A stretch of DNA of 64,000 nucleotides from the NCBI RefSeq assembly GCF_020497125.1, contig NW_025422903.1, positions 434,001 through 498,000 on the forward strand, given 5' to 3'. Source of the DNA: Mauremys mutica (Eukaryota > Chordata > Testudines > Geoemydidae). The position numbers and the translations under genes are program-made. Of the stretch, positions 55,080-64,000 are shown one piece after another (the first letter of the stretch is position 1; each line of letters begins with the position of its first letter). The notes beneath the pieces were generated by a model. It had not been told where the DNA came from and made no database searches. It saw only the letters and a program-made list of their open reading frames with translations.

Positions 55080-56060
55080 ACCCCCTGCCCTCTAGAACGT
55101 GCTGGGCTCTAGAAAGGCCCCCTTCTAGAACCCCCAGGGGGAGCTAGATCCTGGGGTGTAGGGACTGGCTGAGATCTAGAACTTGCCCCCAGTTACTCTA
55201 GAACCACTTGAGGAGCCAGGGCTGGGTTCGAGCACTCTGGGGATCTAGAACATGGATCTAGGCTCGAGCCCCCCTGGGTGATGGGGCGTCCTCCCCACAT
55301 TGGCCCTGGGAGGGCTGGATTAGCCCGATCAGCCAATTAGGTGGCAAACGGGAGGGAGCGACTCAGAAGAAGGCGCAGCGGTGAGGGACCGGGGTGGGAA
55401 GGAGCCTGGCAGGAAGGGGTCCGGGGGGGTGCAGTAAGATGGAGAGATGCAGGGGGCGAGGCCCCCTACCAGCCACAGCATGGGGGTATTGCTATGGGCA
55501 GGGGGTACAAAGGTCCCCCCAGCAGAAGGGGAACCCCTGGGGCGATCGGGCTGGGGGAACTGAGTCACGAAGGCGCCGCAGCAGCTCCTGGAGCAAGAGG
55601 GAGAGACGGGGGGCAACCACAGGGAAATGCTCCATCGCTCTCAAAGGCAAGGAGGAAATCTAGAGCCCTGTTGTTCTAGAACCCAGGTGGGATCCAGAGA
55701 GAGAGCTCTGTCACTCTAGAACCCACCGGGAATCTAGCACGCAGCTCCGTAGGCCCCAATGGAAACTCCTCCGCTGCTCTAGATCCCGTGGAGGATCTGA
55801 AAAAGTCCCCATTATTTGAGAACCCATGGAGGGTCTAGATAAGCCCCTGTTACTCCAGAACCCACTGGGAGTCTAGAAAAGCCTCCATTACTCGAGACCC
55901 CACTGTGGGTCTGGAAAGGCCTTCATTACTCCAGAACCCCTGGGGAGCTGGGCAAGGCCCCCTTCTTCTAGGCCCCACTGGGTATCTGGAAAAGCCTCCC
56001 GCCCCCGAGAACCCAGCGGGGATCCAGGGACTCTAGAACCCAGTTTGCTGGGGATGTGAG
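55080..56060. repeat. Degenerate TCTAGA-rich repeat upstream of MAGIX
   Basis: Units of about 35-45 bases with TCTAGAACCCA and GGGATCTAGA recur throughout, with scattered members at 57120-57245. No coding content. Confidence 0.7.
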
Positions 56061-56159
56061 CTAGAAACGTCTCCTGCCTGGGACTCTTTGAGGCCGGGGT
56101 GGCGTGATGGGGGGGGTGGTTCGTCCCCTACCCAGGCTCTGAGCGGCTGGTGATGTTAC

Positions 56160-56310
56160 CTGGCTGCGGCTGGGGGGGAGCCGGGGCAGGCCGGCAGGTG
56201 CGGAGAGAGGGTGTTCGCCCCAGAAGGGGGCCCTGCCAGAAGACCCTGCTCTCCTCCGAGGCCCCGGGGCGGCTTGACCTGGGCCGGCGCAGCTGCCTGT
56301 TCCTAGCCCA
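56160..56310 (-). other. Candidate non-coding 5' exon of MAGIX
   Basis: The minus strand has CAGCCGCAGCCAG|GTAACATCACC, a good donor at 56160/56159, in the correct direction to splice to the acceptor at 54771. The 5' boundary is a guess. A single AG-flanked CpG-rich block precedes it. Confidence 0.35.
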
Positions 56311-58015
56311 CAGGCATCGACACACGAGGATCAGGAGACGGTCGTGTCCGCTCCCTACCCCCACCCCCGCGAAAGCAGCTGGGACGAAGGGGGAAGCTGC
56401 CGTCGTCTTTTGCCGCCGTGTGCCTCAGTTTCCCTCCGGACTTTGAACGGGGAAGACGTTTCTGTCTGCTCCTCGGCCACTGCGGGAGGTATGAGGTAGG
56501 GGTGTCATCTCGCCGCCTGGGGTGGGGGGGAGAAATAACCGGGGTCATTGGAGAACGGGCCAAAGCCAACCCAAAGCGCCAGAGGATCCGAGCAAAATGC
56601 CCCCCCCCCTGCGACTCACCCATCCATCCCCCACCAGTGGGAAAGCCACCCTGGGACACGGAGGCTTTCTGGAGGATTCTGGAGCCCGGCCCGGGGGGGG
56701 GTGGGACTAGGCCGGTCCTTGGGGCCCGGAGCCTGGATCTAGGCTGGGGCAGATCCCAGATCTGGGGCCTCCGTGACTGGGGGTAGCAGCCTGGGGGGAG
56801 AACCAGCCCCGGGGTCCCAGCCCTGAGGTGTGCCAGGTGGGGGGAGTTTGGGGAGTTTTTGCAGCTCCCCGGCAGGAAGATGTGGGGGGTCTAGATCCCA
56901 GGGGCCGATGCTGCGGAAGTGGGGGGTGCTGAGAGGTGGTTCTGGCAAAAGGGGCCCTGCCTCGCCATGAGAACAGACTCTGGAAAACGATCTGAGTCTA
57001 GATCTGACTGGTTAAAGGGGGGGAGGGGTGACTCCAGCCTCCCCCCCTTTAGCATCCGGGGGAACTCAGAAATAGCCGCAAGGGGTGGGCAGGCTCCCTC
57101 GGGGCAGGTGGGACGCTGGTTCTAGAGTGGGGACCGGTTCTAGAGCAGAGGGGGCCGGTTCTAAAGGCGTCCGGGGCTGTTTGTGCCGGGGGGGGGAGGT
57201 TCTGGAGACAGGCTGGGTGTGTCTACAGGGGCGGGTTCTAGATCCGGTGGGGGAATGGAGGGGAAACATCTCCCATGGGGGGAGGGGGATCATGAGCAGG
57301 GAGGGGGAGAAGCCAGCGGGGGAGGGGCTCTGGTCCCCCCACTCCAGAGCCCCTCCGAAGAAGGAAGCTGAATCTGTCCCCTCTGCCATCTCCATCCCTG
57401 CCCCCTGCCCCCCCCAGATCCACCCTGACCCCCCTCCTAGTCCCTTAGGAGCCGTTCGTCCACCACAGATCCAACCCCAACCCCCCCCAGCCCTTGGGAT
57501 GCCCCCTCCCCCATCTATCCAAGCCCCCCCATCTCTTACTCCCCCCCCCAGCCGGGACAATCCAATTAACAGCTGATCCCGCTGCCCGCCCCGTCTCTGC
57601 TGGCTGAGCTGGGGGGGGGGCTTTACCTTGGGGTGTCCCCGGCCTCCAGCGCTGCTCCGACCACCCCCCCAGTGGTACCCGATGCTGCCGGGGTTAGCAA
57701 CGGGGGGTCGCCAAGGCAACGGGGTTTGCTGTCCGGGTAACCTTCCTCCTCCGTCGCTAGGCTGGGCGGGGGGGGGGGCAGGGGATGGACAGACGGGCCG
57801 GCCAATCGGAGACCAGAGCAGCTAATCTCCCCCCCCCCCGCCCCGGGATATGGGACACGGGGCCTTTCCCCTCTAGGGGGCGCAGGCTCCAATCCAGCCC
57901 CAGGGGGGCCAGTAATTAATCATCAGCCATTTCATGGGAAAGCCTCCGGGGGGGGGGGGGGGCTGTTCATTCACCAGCCCCACCCCTAAAGAGGTCTTAC
58001 CCCGGCCACACAAGG
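56311..58015. other. MAGIX-GPKOW intergenic; RFX-type X-box at 57707-57720
   Basis: GTCGCCAAGGCAAC at 57707-57720 matches the RFX X-box palindrome (GTTGCC-NN-GGCAAC type) with one mismatch, beside another half site GTTAGCAAC. The block is CpG-containing and could be a distal MAGIX promoter. No coding exon is seen at 56311-58015. Confidence 0.4.
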
Positions 58016-58019
58016 TACT

Positions 58020-58250
58020 GGGGCAACTGGGCTGGGGGGGCCGGGAGCCAGGACTCCTGGGTTCTCTCCCTGGCTCTGGGAGGGGAGTGGGGTCTAGTGG
58101 TTAGAGCAGGGGGGCTGGGAGCCAGGACTCCTGGGTTCTCTCCCTGGCCCTGGGAGGGGAGTGGGGTCTAGTGGTTAGAGCAGGGGGGGGCTGGGAGCCA
58201 GGATTCTCTCCCTGGCCCTGGGAGGGCAGTTGGGGCTGGTGGGTTAGAGA
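58020..58250 (+). repeat. ~74-bp tRNA/MIR-like units upstream of GPKOW
   Basis: Three copies, plus orientation; the third is shortened. Another pair lies in GPKOW intron 2 (60590-60740, minus). Confidence 0.85.
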
Positions 58251-58999
58251 GACGCGAACTGATTGATTTGGCATCGAGCCCGAAGTGGCTGGAGCTGGTG
58301 TTAAGAGATTTTTTTGAGGGGGGGGTATGGGGTTCCCCAGGCTCCCAGCCCAGCGCCCCCTCCCCCAGGCTGTGAGGCGGGGTATGGGGGCTTAATAATT
58401 TGCTGCCTCCAAGGGGGGGAGCTGGTCCAGATGCCCCCTCCCCACTGTCCTGACAGCACAGGAGCTTACAGACCTTCCCATGGCTTCTGGGCCTTAGTCG
58501 GGCCCATGGGCCACATTTTTTTGCCCCCAACCTCTGGGGCAGCAATGGGGCAATTTGCGGTTTCTTTAAGGACAGAGGAAGTTCTCCAGTCATCGGGGGC
58601 TGGGGAAGCTGGGTGTGAAACACCCCCGCACCCCCCTGCATCCGGGCTAGGCCCAAGGCACAGGACACAGCAGGGAGAGGGCAGCTGGTGTCTGGGGCCA
58701 GGTGCCCTGAGGCCTGTAGGGGATATGGGGTGGGGGGGCAATGGTGCTCCCCTGGCTCCCAGCCCAGTGCCCCCTCCCTTAGGTCTGGGGGGGGATTGGG
58801 GTCCCCAGGCTGTGAGGGGGGGTATGGGGTCCCCTGGCTCCCAGCCCAGCACCCCTTCCCCTAGGGCTGGGGGGGAGGGTCTCATGGGCTCTCAGACAAC
58901 TGGGGCGGGGGGGGGGGGGGCTCGTGGGAGCCACAGACCCCCAGCCCCGCATGGCCTCATGGGAGCCACACTCTCAGGCCCCCCCCATGAGATAGCCTG
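58251..58999. other. Upstream region of GPKOW, no gene
   Basis: Repeats of GGGGTCCCCTGGCTCCCAGC then CCAGCACCCC (58320-58870), low complexity. Nothing coding is recognised. Confidence 0.5.
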
Positions 59000-59234
59000 G
59001 GGCGGGGCTACACCCCCATGAGGCCCTGCGCGGGACGGGACTACACCCCCCATGATGCATTGGCGGGGACTTGCGCGGGGGGCGGGGTTACACAACCCCC
59101 ATGAGGCAGCGCGGTGCCGGGACTACATCCCCCATAATGCTTTGCACGGGGGGCGGGGCCATCTCTCCCTAGAGGCAGCGCGCGGGGCCGGGACTACAAC
59201 CCCCATGATTCCTTGCGCTGCGACGGCCTGCAAG
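59000..59234 (+). promoter_or_regulatory. GPKOW: GPKOW promoter with repeated ACTACA-CCCATNATGC elements
   Basis: Five copies of a GGGACTACANCCCCCATGATGC-type element at about 59007, 59039, 59088, 59121 and 59192, each beside GGGGCGGGG-like boxes. No TATA box is visible. The element resembles the ACTACA-plus-Staf module bound by ZNF143/THAP11 in housekeeping promoters. Confidence 0.6.
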
Positions 59235-62200
59235 ATGGCGTCGGACGGCGGCCCGGCGGCGGGCGGGCCCCCAGCCCCGCGCCCGGTCTCGTTCGGGTTC
59301 ACGCGCACGACCGCGCGCAGGCGGCTCGTGGGGGAGGGCGGGGCAGGGGCAGGGGCAGGGGCCGCGGCGGAGCCCGACTTCATCACCGCCGTGGAGGGGA
59401 GCGAGCTGCGCAGGTGAGAGCAGCGCGCATGCGCGGGCGCCGGGCCGGGGTGGGCAGCCTCGGGCGCGGCGCACGTGAGCAAGAGCTCGAACGCGTGCGA
59501 GTGCGCATGCGCCTGGGTCTGCAAAGACCTGGGAGGGGCGTGTCTGGGGAGGGGCCGTGGGGCGGGAGGGGGCGTGTCTGGGGCGTGGGGCGGGAGGGGG
59601 CGTGTCTGGGGAGGGGCCGTGGGGCGGGAGGGGGCGTGTCTGGGGAGGGGCCGTGGGGCGGGAGGGGGAGGTGCTGGGGAGGGGCCGTGGGGCGGGAGGG
59701 GGAGGGGCTGGGGGCGGGAGGGGGCGTGTCTGGGGGGAGGGGCCGTGGGGCTGGACGGGGCGTGTCTGGGGGAGGGGCCGTGGGGCGGGAGGGGGCGTGT
59801 CTGGGGAGGGGCTGGGGGGCGGGAGGGGGTGTGTCTGGGTGGAGGGGCCGTGGGGCTGGACGGGGCGTGTCTGGGGAGGGGCTGGGGGCGGGAGGGGGCG
59901 TGTCTGGGGGGAGGGGCCGTGGGGCTGGACGGGGCGTGTCTGGGGGAGGGGCCGTGGGGCGGGAGGGGGCGTGTCTGGGGAGGGGCTGGGGGGCGGGAGG
60001 GGGTGTGTCTGTTGGGAGGGGCCGTGGGGCGGGAGGGGGTGTGGCTCTGCAGATGGGTGAGATCACATCTGGGTGGGGAGGTCAGTGTGGGAGGGGCCGT
60101 GGGGCGGGAGGGGGCGTGTGTGGGGAGGGGCTGGGGGCGGGAGGGGGTGTGTCTGTTGGGAGGGGCCGTGGGGTGGGAGGGGGTGTGGCCCTGCAGATGG
60201 GTGAGATCACATCTGGGTGGGGAGGTCAGTGTGGGAGGGGCCGTGGGTCTGTGCGCAGGGTCTCCATGCAGTGGGTGAGAGTAGGAGAGGGGCCATTGGG
60301 GCCTGGGGCAGGCCCACGGGGGGTGGGGCCTTGCATGGAGGCTGTGGGGCAGTGGGAGGAGCCATGGCACAGGGGGCCGCAGGTATCCCATGGTAACGGG
60401 ATGGTTTCTCTCTGGCCCCCAGCCTCCGGCCGGCCCCGACCCCTAAGGCGCTTGTCATCCCCTTGATCCAGCGCAACCAATGGAAGAAGCCGGCGACGCC
60501 CCCTGTGGGGGCCCCGGACCAGCAGAAGGATGACGGTGTGGAGTCCCAGGCTGTGAGGGAGATCATAGAGGGTGAGCATGGCGGGGAACCCAGGAGTCCT
60601 GGCTCCCAGCCCCCCTGCTCTAACCACTAGACCCCACTCCCCTCCCAGAGTGGGGAGAGAACCCAGGAGTCCTGGCTCTCAGCACCCCCCCCCCCATTCT
60701 AACCACTAGCCCCCATTGCCGGGGCCGGGACCCAGGCGTCCGGCTCCTGATGGATTCCTGTGCGTTGCAGAGTGCCGACAGTCCCAGGAGCGGTGGGAGA
60801 GCGGCACCAAGGCTGACCCCAACCTGGCCATCCCCCTGCTCCTGCAGAACCGCGTCCCTGACGGGTACGAGGACAGCGACCGGGTGGACGTGAGCCTGCG
60901 GCCGGAATCGGTAAGAGAGTCCCCCGACAGCCTCCCATCCGTCCCTGGAGTCCCACCCCCCTCCTGTGGCAGGGCCCCTTTGGTCCTGTGGCAGGTAGTT
61001 CCGCGGGTTAACGTCACTCCTGCCCTTCTCCTCCTGCAGTCGACGGAGGCAGATTACGAGGTGGTGCCCGTGGAGGCCTACGGCGTTGCCATGCTGAGGG
61101 GCATGGGCTGGAAGGCGGGCGAGGGCATCGGACGCACCTTCAAGCAGTGAGTGACCCTGGGGGGCAGACATAGGTCAGGGGCGGGGTTGTGAGTCAGATC
61201 TGGGGGAGGCAGGAGGTGGAGGGGTCATATGGGGGGGAGGGAGAGTTTGGGTGAGATTATAGGTCATGAGGGGGCAGAGATAGACTGGTGGGGGTCAAAG
61301 GTCAGTTGGGGGAAGGGAGTTTGGGGAGATCCCTGAATATCCCTTCCCCCCTATTCAGGGATGTGAAGCCCCTGGAGCACCAGCTGCGCCCCAGGGGGCT
61401 GGGCCTGGGAGCTGACCGCTCGGCCATCCAGGACCTGCAGCCGGCCCGCCCCCCGCGGCCCCCCAAGCCGGGCGAAGAGCGCCGGGGGGGCGAGGAGGAG
61501 CCGCTGGGGCTGGTGGCAGGGGGCGCCGTGCTGATCCTGGCTGGGCCCCACAAAGACCTCTACGGGAAGGTGAGTTTCCCGCGTTCCCGGCCTCCCCGAG
61601 CCAGCCAGTCCCCGCCCTGGGGCCGAGGGGGAGCCGGCGCCCCCTAGAGGGGACAGGCCTCGCTCCCCCAGTCTTAGCTTTTTCTCTCCCGGCCCGCAGA
61701 TCGAAGGCGTAGACCCCGATAACGCCCGGGTGATGGTGAAATTGGCCATCGGGGATAAGATTGTCACCATCAGCCAGCACAGCCTGCGACCTGTGACCCG
61801 GAAGGAGTATGAGAAACTAGCCAAGGATCTGAGTGAGTCACATGACTTTCCCCGGTACCCCCGCCTCACCATAGCCCCCCCCCCGCCATCCTCACCCCCG
61901 TCTGTCTCCCCAATCCCCTTCTCAGGCCGCTTAAGCAAAGCCCACAAAGAAGAAGAAGAGAAGCAGAGAAATGGACCCACCGACGCCCCGGAGGCCAGGG
62001 TCCCCCGAGAGAAGGGGGAAGAGAAGGACAGAAAGAGGAAACAGCCAGCAGACTCGGAGAGGTAGAGACCTGGGATGGCTCGCCTGGCGATGAGAGGCAG
62101 CCACCACTGGGGTGGGGCAACGGGAGAACAGCTGCACATCATGCCTCATGGGGATGGCTCGCTTGGGGCTGAGATGCGGCCATGTCTGGGGTGGGGCAAC

Positions 62201-63624
62201 GGGAGAACAGCTGCACATCACGCCTCACGGGGATGGCTCGTTTGGGGCTAAGATGCGGCCATGTCTGGGGTGGGGCACCTGGGGAACAGCCGCACATAAC
62301 GCCTCATGCGGATGGCTCGCCCTGGGCTGAGATGCGGCCACCTCTGTGGCGGGTGACAGCTGGCGCTGCTGTTGAGGGCAGGAAGTGCAGCTGATTCTTG
62401 TCTCTGGTTCAAACCCCAGAGAATGTTTAGAAAGGCAAAATGGATTCCCCCGAGCTGTCGTGCAGCCCGGATGCCAGGGTTCCTGCCCTGAGGCCGGGGC
62501 AGCTCGAATACCTTTCTTGGTAAAACCCAGCGCCCCGCAGCACGGTGCCCCCAACGCCCGGCCCTGCCTGCCCCGCTCCTCGCAGCATGGCGCCCCCTAG
62601 CGCCAGGAGTGCCCCTGACTGCCTGTTGTCCCGCAGCGACGCCCACGCCGGGAAGCAGAGCAAAGGTAGCAGCAGCGGCTCCTCGTCCTCCCGCTCCCCC
62701 CACTGGCTGCGGCGAGATCTGCGGGTTCGCTTTGTGGACAAGCTCTACAAGGGGGGAAAATACTATAACACCAAGGTACCTGCCCCCCCCCCCCGGGGCC
62801 AGATGGGAACCAGCACCCCATTCCCCACCCCCCCCTGAGCCAGCCACTCCCCGCCCTGGGGCCGGGTGGGAGTCGCCCCCCCCGCAAGCTTGCCAGTGTC
62901 TGCCCTGGGGCTGGGTGTGAGCCGGCGCCCCCTAGAGGGGACAGGCCCCAGTCCCATTCCCTGCCCCCCTGAGCCAGCCAGTCCCCGCCCTGGGGCCAGG
63001 AGGGAGCTGGTGTCCCATTCCAACCCCCTCTCTCTCCCTAGATGCTGATCGAGGACGTGCTGAGCCCAGATACTTGTGTCTGTCGGACAGAGGAGGGGCA
63101 GGTCTTGGATGGTAAGTTGGGGGGGGGCACCCCTGTGTCATACCCCAGCAGAAGGGGGTTGATTCCCTGGGGGAGGTTATGGGGGAGTATGTCCAGATAT
63201 GGGGCATGTGACTCTGGGGAGAGGGTTGTGGGGGGCAGGATGACCCCAGATTATTGGGGATGCTAGAGGAGCCGCTTTGTGTTTTGTGGGGTAGGGGAGA
63301 CACGGGGGGCGGATCTGTAGATGGATCCATGGGGCAGGTGATCTCGCGGGTGTATCTGGGGAGGGGGTACTTGTCAGGAGGTAAGGGGGTTTGTGGGAAG
63401 TGAGCTGATTACATTGGGGGGGGCGGTGGTGTTGGAGAGGCCGGAGGGGTGTCTGTGAGGTGGGTTGTTGGGGGGCCAAGGATCGTGTGGTGGGGACCCA
63501 CTGTATGGTGCTGACCCATCTCCTCCTCAACCCCCCAGGCATCCGGGAGGCCATGCTGGAGACGGTCATCCCCAGGGGCGCTGCGGACTGGGTGCTAGTG
63601 GTGCTGGGGGAGCACGCCGGCAGG
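59235..63624 (+). CDS. GPKOW: G-patch domain and KOW motifs protein (3' partial)
   Basis: Exons: 59235-59413, 60423-60571, 60771-60910, 61040-61146, 61359-61569, 61700-61832, 61926-62061, 62637-62775, 63042-63111, 63539-63624. 450 codons are visible and phases agree. The final exon(s) lie beyond the window. GPKOW (human Spp2 homologue) is a nuclear spliceosomal protein that binds the helicase DHX16 and RNA. The N-terminus has the family block [14 protein letters not shown]. Exon 4 encodes the G-patch ([20 protein letters not shown], residues about 160-190). KOW1 spans exons 5-6 ([16 protein letters not shown]). Exon 7 is Lys/Glu-rich. Exons 8-9 encode [20 protein letters not shown] and [23 protein letters not shown]2 begins in exon 10 ([12 protein letters not shown]). 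The ATG is the first in the promoter-proximal exon, with the context AAGATGGCG. Confidence 0.96.
59520..60255 (+). repeat. ~35-bp G-rich minisatellite in GPKOW intron 1
   Basis: Units of GGGGCGTGTCTGGGGAGGGG then CCGTGGGGCGGGAG, about 20 copies, starting close to the exon 1 donor. Two copies contain a shared insertion (GCAGATGGGTGAGATCACAT). Confidence 0.9.
62065..62345 (-). repeat. ~79-bp repeat family in GPKOW intron 7
   Basis: Three and a half copies of the family found in PRICKLE3 intron 4, here in the opposite orientation (GGGGATGGCTCGCTTGGGGC on the plus strand). It begins right after the exon 7 donor. Confidence 0.88.
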
Positions 63625-64000
63625 GTGAGCGACCCCCAAACCCGCTCTCTGGCAGGGACCGCAGGGGGTAATGGGGAGGCTGGGAGCTGGAGGAAGTGGG
63701 GGGGAGCCGGCAGGGTGAGCAACCCCCAAACCCGCTCTCTGGCAGGGACCGCAGGGGGTAATGGGGAGGCTGGGAGCTGGAGGAAGTGGGGGGGAGCCGG
63801 CAGGGTGAGCGACCCCCAAACCCGCTCTCTGGCAGGGACCGCAGGGGGTAATGGGGAGGCTGGGAGCTGGAGGAAGTGGGGGGGAGCCGGCAGGGTGAGC
63901 GACCCCCAAACCCGCTCTCTGGCAGGGACCGCAGGGGGTAATGGGGAGGCTGGGAGCTGGAGGAAGTGGGGGGGGAGCCGGCAGGGTGAGCAACCCCCAA
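63621..64000 (+). repeat. 90-bp tandem repeat that includes the GPKOW exon 10 donor
   Basis: Period 90: CAGGGTGAGC recurs at 63621, 63711, 63801, 63891 and (one base longer) about 63982. Each unit has GCCGGCAGG|GTGAGC, then ACCCCCAAACCCGCTCTCTG and GCAGGGACCGCAGGGGGTAA. The array runs off the window end. Confidence 0.95.

Overview
The window is vertebrate nuclear DNA, very GC-rich and repeat-dense, most likely from a turtle. The signs are CR1 retroposon fragments (3' ends with TTATGTTC-type repeats), a Penelope-like element with an inserted tRNA-derived SINE, a short TA-flanked MITE, and spliced genes with GT-AG introns. The species call rests on repeat style and is an inference. The gene identities are much firmer.

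Six protein genes are present. From left to right: APEX2 (+, only the last two exons), ALAS2 (-, complete; 11 exons including a 5' leader exon with an iron-responsive element), PRICKLE3 (+, complete, 9 coding exons), PLP2 (-, complete, 5 exons), MAGIX (-, complete coding model, 10 coding exons) and GPKOW (+, ten exons, 3' end beyond the window). I built the exon models by hand from splice sites. All junction phases agree, and the complete models give 597 (ALAS2), 677 (PRICKLE3), 150 (PLP2) and 677 (MAGIX) residues.

APEX2/ALAS2 and PRICKLE3/PLP2 are convergent pairs, while ALAS2 and PRICKLE3 are divergent neighbours about 1.7 kb apart. In human, as I recall, APEX2-ALAS2 (Xp11.21) and GPKOW-MAGIX-PLP2-PRICKLE3 (Xp11.23) lie megabases apart with the same local orders. 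Here they are contiguous. The genes do not form one pathway: they cover DNA repair, haem synthesis, planar cell polarity, a small membrane protein, a PDZ scaffold and a splicing factor.

Most of the rest is tandem repeat. A roughly 74-bp tRNA/MIR-like unit sits at about 20 loci on both strands. Several locus-specific minisatellites carry what look like transcription-factor cores: CTCF-like (ALAS2 intron 8 and a MAGIX intron), Staf/ZNF143-like (PRICKLE3 intron 1, with related sites at the GPKOW promoter), E-boxes (ALAS2 intron 4) and DR1 nuclear-receptor elements (PRICKLE3 3' UTR). Other minisatellites multiply splice-donor sequences next to PLP2 exon 4 and GPKOW exon 10. I see no CRISPR array, prokaryotic operon or RNA gene.
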